Part shown: positions 24,508 through 32,390 of the stretch, piece by piece
How positions within the stretch are numbered: the stretch's first letter is position 1
How the letters are laid out: each line of letters opens with the position of its first letter
Source: Acidimicrobiales bacterium
GTDB taxonomy: Bacteria > Actinomycetota > Acidimicrobiia > Acidimicrobiales > RAAP-2
Length of the DNA: 64,000 nucleotides
Assembly: GCA_015478655.1 (NCBI GenBank)
Contig: JADMIJ010000009.1
Span: forward strand, 1-64,000
Direction: 5' to 3'
Notes under the pieces: generated by a model
Databases searched by the model: none
What the model was told of the DNA's origin: nothing
What the model saw: the letters and a program-made list of their open reading frames with translations, nothing else
Translations under genes and position numbers: made by a program

Positions 24508-26993
24508 GCGACCACCCGCAGCACTTCTTCGATGGTGGTCTCACCGTCGAGGGCCTTGCGCAGCCCGCTCTGGCGCAGTGTCGTCATGCCTTGGGCCACT
24601 CCGACCCTGTGAATCTCTTCCACCGATCCTCCTTCAATAATCGTGCGTTCGATCTCTTCGCTCATGGGGAGCAGTTCGGCCAGGGCCTTTCGGCCCCGGT
24701 AACCGGTATTGGCGCAGGCTGAACATCCTGCGGCGCGGTACACCGTGGAAATTCCTCCCATGGCCTCTACCTCCTCCAGCTTCCAACCTGCGCTGACGAA
24801 CTCCGACTCCGTCGGCTCATAGGCCTGTTTGCAGTGGGCGCACAGGCGCCGGGCCAGGCGCTGGGCAAGCACTCCCGAGACTGAGGACGTGACCAGAAAC
24901 GGCTCGAGACCCATCTCGATCAATCGCATCGGGGTCGAGGCAGCATTGTTGGTATGAAGCGTTGCCAGCACCATGTGGCCAGTGAGGGCAGCCTCAATGG
25001 CGATGACGGCGGTCTCCTTGTCCCGTATCTCGCCGACGAGGACGATGTCAGGGTCGGAGCGCAGGATGGCGCGCAGGGCGGAGGCGAAGTTCAGGCCGGC
25101 CTTCAGGTTGAGCTGAACCTGGTTCACTCCCTTCAGAGGGAGCTCGACCGGATCCTCCACGGTGATGATGTTCTTCTCTGGCGAGTTGAGGGCGGTCAGG
25201 GTGGTGTAGAGGGTGGTGGACTTGCCGGATCCGGTCGGTCCGGTGACCAGGATGGTCCCGTACGGTTTGGTGTAAATACTCTCGTAGGTCTTCAAGAGAT
25301 GCTCTTCGAAGCCCAGGTCGGCGAAGCCGAGGACAACGCTGGACTTGTCCAGTACGCGCATGACGACCTTCTCGCCGTAGATCGTCGGTAGCGTCGCCAT
25401 GCGCAAGTCGATGCCCTTGCTTCCCACGTTGAGTGAGATCCGTCCGTCCTGGGGGATCCGATGCTCGGCAATGTTCATGTCGGCCATCACCTTCAACCTT
25501 GTGGTGACGGCCGGAGCAATCGTCCGAGGAGCTGTTGAGACGTCATGAAGGACGCCGTCGATCCGGTACCGGATCCGAAGGTCCTTCTCCGTGGGCTCGA
25601 TGTGGATGTCAGAGGCACGTTCATTGAGCGCTTGGAGAATGAGCAGATTGACATAGCGAACGATCGGGGCCTCTTCTGTGACGGCCTGAATGTCATCGAC
25701 AGACGTGTCAGGCCCGGATCCATCGAATCCGAGCGACGCCTCCATGGCCATGTCGCTGGCGTCGCCACTGTTGAAGGCGCGTCCGATGTAGGCGGCGATC
25801 TGGGACCTGGTGGCGACCACCACGATGAAGTTCCGACCGATGATGGTGCGGAGATCGTCCATGGCGAACACATCGGTGGGGTTTGAAGCAGCCACCACGG
25901 GCACACCGTTGTCATTGGCGATGACAATCACGTTGTGGTGCCGGGCGGTTGCCTCGGGGATCGTCCCGGCCTCAGAGAAATCCAGGCCGACGATGTCGAG
26001 GTCGACAAACTCGAGCCCCATCTCTTGAGCCATCCCCCACATCAGGTCGGCTTCGGTGACGAGGCCCTGCGCCGTCAGGATCCGGGCGACGCTCTGCCCG
26101 GTTCGGTCGTGCTCGTCGAGCACCCCCTGCATGTCGTCGAGCGAAACCCTCTCCCCCTCCACGAGGGCCCTCGCCAGTGGCGGGAACATCGCCGCGTCGT
26201 TCGACGTCGTGCCCTCTGGGGCATCAGCCGGCTGTTCCTCCTGCTGCTTCTCCTCGTAGGTGGCCACCACTTCGGCCACAAAGTCGGCGGCCTGCGTTGT
26301 CGTGTCGAGGCTCGGCTCTTCTCGGTCCTCTCGTTCCTCTCGGACCTGTGGAACCTGTTGATCCTCCTGCGTGGTGCGCGCCAGTTCGGCGAGTTCTTCA
26401 ACGCTGGCGGTCAGCGCACTGTCGAAGGACGGAGGCTCAGGGACCGGCGCGTCGGGGACAGGCGAGTCGGGAGCCTCCGTGATCTGGACGCTCGACTCCG
26501 CTTGGAGGGTTGACAATTCGTCCTCGAGGGTCGACATGGCGTCGGCTGCGAAATCAATCGTTTCCATGGCGTCCGCCGAGCCCACGGCGGCCGGGTCTCC
26601 GTCGGCATCGAGGAGATCCAGGGCTCTCGATTCATCGGTCCCGACCCCGTTCGAATTCTCATCGGCCGAGAAGTTCTCGAAGACGAGCCCGTCGTCGTCT
26701 GGACCGAAGAGTTGATCGAGGTAGGTAATGATCTGGTCCCTGGAGGCGACCACGGAGATGAAATCACGACCAATGGAGGCGCGGACGGTGTCCTGGGCAT
26801 TGAAGTCATCGGGATCCGAGGTTGCGACCACCGGGGTCCCGAATTTCCGCTTGATGGCTACGACTTTGTGCCGCCGGGCCAGGGACGCGGGCAGAATTTC
26901 GCCCGCGGTCGGATCGACCCCGTAGGTGTCGAGGTCGACAAATTCGAGGTCATGGTCTCGCGCCACCCTCCGGATGGTGTCGACGTCGGTCAC
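24504..26993 (-). CDS. pilB: Type IV pilus extension ATPase PilB
   Basis: 829-aa assembly ATPase. It has two MshEN-like N-terminal modules: one at about 1-95 (LEFVDLDTYGVDPTAGE) lacking its usual first helices, and a fuller one at about 280-420 (LEFVDLDIVGLDFSEAG). An acidic linker separates them. The ATPase core has Walker A GPTGSGKSTTL (Lys about 591), Walker B DIVLVGEIRDKET and ATLHTNNA, and a zinc tetracysteine (CAHC, then CSACANTGYRGR) near 717-775. MshEN domains can bind c-di-GMP, so extension may be second-messenger controlled. GTG at 26993 follows GGAGGAGAG; the open frame extends 56 codons further. Confidence 0.92.
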   Translation of the reverse strand: MTDVDTIRRVARDHDLEFVDLDTYGVDPTAGEILPASLARRHKVVAIKRKFGTPVVATSDPDDFNAQDTVRASIGRDFISVVASRDQIITYLDQLFGPDDDGLVFENFSADENSNGVGTDESRALDLLDADGDPAAVGSADAMETIDFAADAMSTLEDELSTLQAESSVQITEAPDSPVPDAPVPEPPSFDSALTASVEELAELARTTQEDQQVPQVREEREDREEPSLDTTTQAADFVAEVVATYEEKQQEEQPADAPEGTTSNDAAMFPPLARALVEGERVSLDDMQGVLDEHDRTGQSVARILTAQGLVTEADLMWGMAQEMGLEFVDLDIVGLDFSEAGTIPEATARHHNVIVIANDNGVPVVAASNPTDVFAMDDLRTIIGRNFIVVVATRSQIAAYIGRAFNSGDASDMAMEASLGFDGSGPDTSVDDIQAVTEEAPIVRYVNLLILQALNERASDIHIEPTEKDLRIRYRIDGVLHDVSTAPRTIAPAVTTRLKVMADMNIAEHRIPQDGRISLNVGSKGIDLRMATLPTIYGEKVVMRVLDKSSVVLGFADLGFEEHLLKTYESIYTKPYGTILVTGPTGSGKSTTLYTTLTALNSPEKNIITVEDPVELPLKGVNQVQLNLKAGLNFASALRAILRSDPDIVLVGEIRDKETAVIAIEAALTGHMVLATLHTNNAASTPMRLIEMGLEPFLVTSSVSGVLAQRLARRLCAHCKQAYEPTESEFVSAGWKLEEVEAMGGISTVYRAAGCSACANTGYRGRKALAELLPMSEEIERTIIEGGSVEEIHRVGVAQGMTTLRQSGLRKALDGETTIEEVLRVVA

Positions 26994-27367
26994 CTCTCCT
27001 CCATCGGCAGACTGGAGGGCGAGATTGAACCCGAATCCAATTGTTCGGTTTTCGGACCCGTCTCGCCGACCCGGATGCTTGAAGAGACCGCTTCTCGACT
27101 GGGAGGCGGTGCTACGGTGCCTCGGCTCTGGCCGATCTCCAAGCTGTGAGCCGTGGTCCAAGCCGCGTAGGGGACGGCCAGGAGTCAGGAGCGGAGGATG
27201 TGGCGGTCAGCCATCGAGATCTCAAGGCTTGCAGTCCCATCCGACAACGTCCGTCTGGCTGCGAGGCATGCGTCTCCGAGGCGGCCGTCCCTCCGCTTGC
27301 CAGATGGCGAAAGGCTTGCCCGACGGCGGACGGCCTCACATGGCTTGATGGCATTAATTCGTAGCTA
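26994..27367. other. Divergent pilB-prepilin peptidase intergenic region
   Basis: 374 bases with no convincing gene, though the pilB frame stays open through part of it. It should contain divergent promoters. ATTAAT/TAATTC boxes lie 7-15 bases before the peptidase ATG at 27368, and no ribosome site precedes it. Confidence 0.45.
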
Positions 27368-28180
27368 ATGGACTCTCATCATTTGTCACTATCTTTTGTG
27401 ATTCTGGCCGCGGGACTCGCCGGTCTGTTGGTTGGCTCATTCCTGAACGTCGTCGTCTACCGAATTCCTCGAGGGCTCTCCGTCTCAGGTCCGCGTTCGT
27501 TCTGCCCGACATGCAACCGGCAGCTGACGTGGTGGGAGAACGTGCCGGTGGTGTCGTGGGTTGCCTTGCGGGGCCGGTGTCGAACCTGTCACCAACTGAT
27601 CTCCATTCGCTATCCGCTGGTGGAGCTGGGAACCGGGGCCGCCTTCGCTCTGGTGACTTGGGGTTGGGATGGAACCATCGTCTCCGCCGCCTACTGTGTG
27701 CTGGCCGCCACCATGGTTGCTGTCAGCCTCATCGAATACGACGGCAAGCGCGCCCCCTTGTCGGTCGCAGCCATCGGTACGGGGATCGCCCTGGTCATCA
27801 TCTTCGTGGGAGCCGGACGGCAGGGGCACTGGTGGTTGGTCGGTGGATCTGTTATCGGTGCCGCGGTGGGCCTTGTTGCCGTTTCACTGCTCCGGGCCCG
27901 CGATCCAGAGTGCCTGGATCCAAGGGAATTCGGCCGCAGTACCCTCGTGGTCGCCGGTTGCTGGTTCGGCGGCCTGGGTTTGCGTCCCACTGCCTTCGGA
28001 GCGGTGACGTGGGTCGTCGTCTACTTCCTCTGCATGCTGGGTGTCTGGACGACGCGTCAAAGAACTGCAGCCAGCGGTGGCGTTATCGCTACCGGTCGGA
28101 GCGCGGTGCCGTTGCTGAACGTGCCGCTGGTCTCCGCGCTAGCGCTGGCTATGCCGGTCGCCCTCATTGCCCGAGGCTGA
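27368..28180 (+). CDS. Prepilin peptidase-like membrane protein with atypical active site
   Basis: 270-aa membrane protein of the PilD/GspO family. The first helix and VGSFLNVVVYRIPRGLS are characteristic, and the two Cys pairs CPTC and CRTC (about 47-79) form the zinc-binding loop of the N-methylating subtype. The peptidase half, however, reads SLIEYDGKRAPLS where the family has a LID.D..LPD-type stretch. No GxGD motif occurs at the second aspartate; the aligned place reads EFGRSTLVVAG. It may be a diverged or methylation-only enzyme, with another peptidase elsewhere. It is divergent from pilB, so a pilus role is likely. Confidence 0.75.
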   Translation: MDSHHLSLSFVILAAGLAGLLVGSFLNVVVYRIPRGLSVSGPRSFCPTCNRQLTWWENVPVVSWVALRGRCRTCHQLISIRYPLVELGTGAAFALVTWGWDGTIVSAAYCVLAATMVAVSLIEYDGKRAPLSVAAIGTGIALVIIFVGAGRQGHWWLVGGSVIGAAVGLVAVSLLRARDPECLDPREFGRSTLVVAGCWFGGLGLRPTAFGAVTWVVVYFLCMLGVWTTRQRTAASGGVIATGRSAVPLLNVPLVSALALAMPVALIARG

Positions 28181-28772
28181 CGGCGCCAACAGGCTGGCCG
28201 GACATCTCTGTAGCCCGTTGTTGCTCCTGTAGGCACACCAGCAGGCACCAGCTCTCTGGATGCACAAGGCGTCGGCACGAGCACGGATGCGCCGACTGGC
28301 CGAACGGGCGCCCTCAAGTCAGGCCAGTGAGTGCAATTCCGATGCCTCCGATCTGCGGTTGTCGGGATGGATCGATTCACCGATTGGAGTCGAGGGTTCT
28401 GCCCACCAGCCAATGACCATTGACAGCCCACTGGGACCACCGACATTGAAGCTTGATGACCGCCGCCTGGTGTCCGGTTTTGATGCATCGCTGACGGCCT
28501 TCAACCGACAGATTCCGATACGCCGATTGGCCTGGGACGAGGCGTTCGAGACGGAGTCGAGCTCGCCGCTGTCCAAAGCCGTTGTGCAACCTCCGGCGAC
28601 GATTATCAACGTGTGCCGGATTGATCACAACGGATTCGTCGCTGTTCTCCCAGGCCATCAACCGGTAGAGTCGTCTCGGCCGTTCTAGTTCCCACCCCAG
28701 TGGCTCGCAACTGTCACCCAACCGAAATGAAATCGAGGGTTGAATCTCATCAATTCGTGGGATACTGACTCC
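28181..28772. other. Gene-poor region after the prepilin peptidase
   Basis: About 590 bases. Open frames exist on both strands (for example 28260-28688 plus, 28319-28609 minus), but none shows a recognisable domain, good ribosome site or convincing composition. It may hold a decayed gene. Confidence 0.4.
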
Positions 28773-29069
28773 GTGGACGAGATCATCATCGAGTCATGCC
28801 ACAGCACATGGATCATCGACATGGATCACTCGAGGTTCCGTCGGGTGGTCAAAGGATCGAACAATCACGCCACGCCTGCTTCCACGGAATGGCAGGCGTG
28901 CTACGGCGTCGAGATCGATCCGTTGTCGGAGTCATTCGTCGTGCTGCTCAACCCCGAGGGGACACGCCTATTGCGGAGCTGGCGCCACGTGGAGCATTGC
29001 TCGCAGTGCGGCGGTGAGGCCACCTCGGAGCTCTCTCTCCGAGATCTCCGTTCTGCCGTTCGCGGCTGA
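28773..29069 (+). CDS. Small conserved-looking protein of unknown function
   Basis: 98-aa soluble protein starting at GTG 28773 (VDEIIIESCHSTWIIDMD). The pattern of alternating hydrophobics, VEIDPLSESFVVLLNPEGTRLLRSWRH, and a late Cys pair CSQC suggests a compact beta-rich fold. It is not assigned to a family. GATACT six bases before the GTG gives a plausible leaderless promoter, which supports the start. It stands alone between the pilus blocks. Confidence 0.5.
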   Translation: MDEIIIESCHSTWIIDMDHSRFRRVVKGSNNHATPASTEWQACYGVEIDPLSESFVVLLNPEGTRLLRSWRHVEHCSQCGGEATSELSLRDLRSAVRG

Positions 29070-29433
29070 CGGCCCTCCGGCTCTCCCCGGGAGCGTCCAA
29101 ATCGCAGTGGACCCTGCCCAACTCCCTGTTTGGCGATCGATGACGGAGACAGGGGCATTGCGGCTCTTGCTACGGGTGCGGCCGTCTGATTTCTGAGCGA
29201 ACCAGCCTGTCCGAAATTAGCCTGCGATCTTGCTTGGCGGGCCAATTGCGAAATCGCCTTGATTTCTGCCGATTTCGGGACGATAGACAAGAGATGAGAG
29301 TGGATCGCCGCATGGGACGAACGCGGCTGGAGGCACCGTGGGTGCGCCCCAAGGCACCGAGAGGTGGACCGGTTGCAATGCCGAGGACCCGCATGCGCCA
29401 GCCGAAGCCTTCGAGCGGATCGGATCGATTTCG
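29070..29433. other. Intergenic region with an inverted repeat
   Basis: 364 bases without a supported gene. A perfect 8-bp inverted repeat (CGAAATCG at 29249-29256 and CGATTTCG at 29270-29277, 13-base spacer) is the only structure seen. It could be an operator for the following gene or a weak terminator. Confidence 0.4.
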
Positions 29434-29775
29434 ATGACCAATGATCATGCATTCAGCGGCAAGAACCGAGGGATAGAGCTCCGACACCAAGCCGGGTTCC
29501 GTGACGCCACCACCGGGAACGAGCCGCCTCCCCCCCCACCACCTCCAGGGCTCGCTCCTCCGTTGGCGCGCACCGACTTCACCGCCAGCGCGGCAATGCT
29601 GAACGACATCCTTTCAGTGGCACCGGATGACGAACGACCGGAAGATCCTCCTCAGCCACCCGACACCACCGATGTCGAGGAGCTGGTGACGCCCGCCGCG
29701 CTTTCGGTACCCCTGGCGTCGGACTTCTTCTTCACCACCGCCAAGCGGAAGAAGCGGTTCCGGCACTCCAAGTAG
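29434..29775 (+). CDS. Hypothetical protein with proline run and basic C-terminus
   Basis: 113-aa protein beginning MTNDHAFSGKNRG. It has a run of eight prolines (about 31-38), an acidic proline-rich middle (DDERPEDPPQPP) and a basic end TAKRKKRFRHSK. No domain, signal or membrane segment is seen. Likely disordered. The start is uncertain because the frame is open upstream to 29338 and no good ribosome site precedes the ATG. Confidence 0.4.
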   Translation: MTNDHAFSGKNRGIELRHQAGFRDATTGNEPPPPPPPPGLAPPLARTDFTASAAMLNDILSVAPDDERPEDPPQPPDTTDVEELVTPAALSVPLASDFFFTTAKRKKRFRHSK

Positions 29776-29847
29776 GTCGTCCCAAAGCAGGCTGTCGCCC
29801 CTCGGGTCCGGGTTCGACCGTCTCTTGACGCCCAGGACTAAGCACCA

Positions 29848-30333
29848 TCAGAGCAGGGGATCCCGCTTCCAGACTCCCGAGCTCCCGCCCGTCTTCTCCC
29901 ACAGCATGAGCTGGCCGATGCTCATCGTCCGGTCGGTCGTCTTGCACATGTCATAGACGGTGAGGGCGGCAATGGCGCAGGCTGTCATGGCCTCCATCTC
30001 CACCCCGGTCCGATCCACCGCTTCGACCTTGGCCTCCACCTCGACGTAGTCGTCGCCGATGGTGAAGTCGACGTGCACCGCCCCGACCAGCAGGGGGTGG
30101 CACATGGGGACGAGCTCGGCTGTGCGCTTGGCGGCCTGGATCCCGGCCACCCTGGCGGCGGCGAGCACGTCGCCCTTAGTGATGGCATTGTTGGCCACCT
30201 TGGCGGTGGTCTCGGGCTTCATGGCGACCTGGCACCGGGCCAGAGCCCGCCGATGGGTCGCCTCCTTGGGCGACACGTCGACCATCCGGGTACCGCTAAA
30301 CGGATCCAGGTGGCTCAGACTTCGGTCGCTCAT
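29848..30333 (-). CDS. moaC: Cyclic pyranopterin monophosphate synthase
   Basis: 161-aa molybdenum-cofactor enzyme that converts the MoaA product to cyclic pyranopterin monophosphate. SGTRMVDVSPKEATHRRA, VPMCHPLLVGAVHVDF (catalytic region) and MCKTTDRTMSIGQLMLWEK are MoaC signatures, and the length is standard. ATG at 30333 (MSDRSLSHLDPF) is chosen; the open frame runs further upstream without support. No other moa gene is in the window. It is divergent from the zinc-ribbon gene at 30457. Confidence 0.93.
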   Translation of the reverse strand: MSDRSLSHLDPFSGTRMVDVSPKEATHRRALARCQVAMKPETTAKVANNAITKGDVLAAARVAGIQAAKRTAELVPMCHPLLVGAVHVDFTIGDDYVEVEAKVEAVDRTGVEMEAMTACAIAALTVYDMCKTTDRTMSIGQLMLWEKTGGSSGVWKRDPLL

Positions 30334-30456
30334 GGGCAAACGCCGTGGATCACGGACCACAGTGTATGGGAGAAGGGTCCTCGAGGGCGGCATTGGCACT
30401 CTCTCAGGTAGACTGCCAACTCCAAGCATGTCTCGCCCTGAGAGGAATGCCCCGCT

Positions 30457-30864
30457 TTGCCAACGTACGAATACCACTGCGACAGCTGCGATCAGAACTT
30501 CGATGTCGTGCAGTCCTTTCAGGACGATCCACTGACGGTCTGCCCGACCTGCGGTTCGCCCGTCCGAAAGGTGTTCGGCAATGTCGGGATCGTGTTCAAG
30601 GGTTCGGGGTTCTACAAGAACGACAGCCGCCAGAAGACGCCGACGAAGGCAGCCGCCGGCGAATCCTCGACGACGCCCACGACGGGTTCGGAGAGTCCCG
30701 GTGGTTCGGACGGGTCCGAGTCGAGCTCCGATGGAAAGAAGGCCCCGGCGACGGGCGAGAGCTTGCCCTCCAAACCGGAGACTCCCGCCAAGAAGCCAGA
30801 TCCCGTCGCATCCTCAACTTCGGGCAGTTCCAAGCCGTCTGATTCGGGATCGTCGACCCCCTGA
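30457..30864 (+). CDS. FmdB-family zinc ribbon protein
   Basis: 135-aa protein. The N-terminal about 40 residues are the FmdB regulatory zinc ribbon: MPTYEYHCDSCDQNFDVVQ followed by CPTCGSPVRKVF, two CxxC pairs. The C-terminal 80 residues are a disordered Ser/Pro/Lys tail. It starts at TTG 30457, with AGAGGA 11 bases before, and this is the only start that keeps the family's MPTYEY beginning. TAGACT at 30409 may be a -10 box. The family is widespread, with an unproven role in gene regulation or amide metabolism. Confidence 0.85.
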   Translation: MPTYEYHCDSCDQNFDVVQSFQDDPLTVCPTCGSPVRKVFGNVGIVFKGSGFYKNDSRQKTPTKAAAGESSTTPTTGSESPGGSDGSESSSDGKKAPATGESLPSKPETPAKKPDPVASSTSGSSKPSDSGSSTP

Positions 30865-30968
30865 CTCCTCGAGTTGTGCGACCGCGATCGACCAGCGTCG
30901 ACGGACCAGGTACGAATCGTGGCCGGGACGGATTGAATTGGTCCTCGCCAATTGGTAGAGGGTGCCCG

Positions 30969-30974
30969 TACACT
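30969..30974 (+). promoter_or_regulatory. Probable -10 box of leaderless pilT transcript
   Basis: TACACT lies eight bases before GTG 30983, with no ribosome binding site. Confidence 0.45.
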
Positions 30975-30982
30975 GTTCGTCT

Positions 30983-32098
30983 GTGGACACCGCCAACCTT
31001 GATCGCCTGTTGATGATGCTGGCCGAACTCGACGGCTCGGACCTGCACATCAAGGCCGGGGCCCCTCCTCGGATGAGGGTTGCCGGCGCCCTGCAGACAC
31101 TCGAAGACGAGCGATCATTCACCGCCGAAGAGACCAAGTTGATCGCAGAATCGATCATGCCGCCTGCCATCCTCGAGATCTTCACCGAGCGCCACGAGGC
31201 TGACTTTGCCTACGGCCTTTCTGGGACGGGGCGATTCCGCGTCAATGCCTACTACCAGCGAGGATCGGTGGCCCTGGCCATGCGCCGGGTCCGAGCCAAC
31301 GCCGCCACGGTCAGTGATCTGGGGCTGCCCCCGGTCGTCACCCGGCTGGCCGAGGAGATGCGGGGCCTGGTGCTGGTCACCGGACCCACAGGGTCGGGCA
31401 AGACCACGACGCTGGCGGCCATGGTCGACCACATCAACCACACCCGATCCTGTCACGTGGTCACCATCGAGGACCCGGTCGAGTACCTCCACACTGATGA
31501 CCTGGCTGCCATTGACCAGCGCGAGGTGGGGTTCGATACCGATTCCTTCTCGTCGGCGATGAGGGTGATGCTCAGGCAGGACCCGGATGTCATCCTGGTG
31601 GGCGAGATGCGGGACACGGAGACCGTCGCCGCCGCGCTCACCGCGGCAGAGACCGGTCACCTGGTGTTCTCGACGCTGCACACCATCAACGCGACCGAGA
31701 CGATCAATCGGATCGTGGACTTCTTCCCGCCCCACCAGCAAACCCAGACCCGGGTGAGTCTGGCCGGGTCGCTCCGAGGGATCGTCTGTCAGCGACTGAT
31801 ACCAACGGCCGATGGGAAGAACAGGGTGCCGGTTCTCGAGTTGTTGGTCATCAACGGCAGAATTCAACAGGCCATCATCGATCCCCTCATTACGGGGGAC
31901 ATCGAAGCCATCGTGGCCGAAGGCGAGTACTACGGGATGGTGACGTTCGACCAGTCGCTGGTCAAGCTCGTGGGCGACGGGACCATCGACTTGGTCGAGG
32001 CCATGAACACGGCCTCCAATCCGCACGACCTCAAGGTCATGCTGGAGCGTGCTGGCATCATGCAGACCGGCCAGTTCGCCGCGGCCAACTTCACCTGA
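30983..32098 (+). CDS. pilT: Type IV pilus retraction ATPase PilT
   Basis: 371-aa twitching-motility ATPase of normal PilT length. LAELDGSDLHIKAGAPPRMR is the N-terminal PAS-like start. Walker A GPTGSGKTTTL (Lys about 140), Asp-box EDPVEYLH, Walker B DPDVILVGEMRDTET, and His box GHLVFSTLHT are intact. AIRNLI is replaced by a related NGRIQQAI segment near the C-terminus. It drives pilin disassembly with PilC. GTG 30983 fits the family start and is likely leaderless. It heads the plus-strand pilus block with PilM-PilN and PilO. Confidence 0.93.
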   Translation: MDTANLDRLLMMLAELDGSDLHIKAGAPPRMRVAGALQTLEDERSFTAEETKLIAESIMPPAILEIFTERHEADFAYGLSGTGRFRVNAYYQRGSVALAMRRVRANAATVSDLGLPPVVTRLAEEMRGLVLVTGPTGSGKTTTLAAMVDHINHTRSCHVVTIEDPVEYLHTDDLAAIDQREVGFDTDSFSSAMRVMLRQDPDVILVGEMRDTETVAAALTAAETGHLVFSTLHTINATETINRIVDFFPPHQQTQTRVSLAGSLRGIVCQRLIPTADGKNRVPVLELLVINGRIQQAIIDPLITGDIEAIVAEGEYYGMVTFDQSLVKLVGDGTIDLVEAMNTASNPHDLKVMLERAGIMQTGQFAAANFT

Positions 32099-32390
32099 TC
32101 TGCGGAGGCTCCCAACCGGTTCCCAACCGGCCAAGCCCGATCAAGAGGCAGGCCGGAGGGTCGACCACGGGGTCAGGCTGACCTCGACAATCCTCGCATG
32201 GGGGCTGCGCTCACATTAGAGCCCCCCAAGCGACACAGAAGCTCAAGGTGCCGCGGATTCGGTCCGATAGACCCTCGTACAACCTGGTGCAGTCTCAGAC
32301 CGGCGCCAGCACAACAGATGATCGCCCTCGGCGGTCGTAGAGGGACCGGACAATGACCTTGGACATCGTGGTGAAGGCGGGGGACGTCAC
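32099..32390. other. Intergenic region upstream of pilMN
   Basis: About 290 bases without a gene. GGGGGA precedes the pilMN ATG by about seven bases. No riboswitch match was recognised. A direct repeat CCCAACCGG occurs at 32111-32132. Confidence 0.4.

Noticed and set aside
27162-27361. Open frames such as 27112-27354 minus and 27146-27364 plus
   Set aside because: They lack ribosome sites and homology, and occupy the divergent promoter region.
29808-29822. tRNA-like GGGTTCGACC
   Set aside because: No matching acceptor stem or anticodon arm in the flanks.
32099-32390. Possible c-di-GMP riboswitch upstream of pilMN
   Set aside because: The sequence does not match the conserved GEMM core elements I know.
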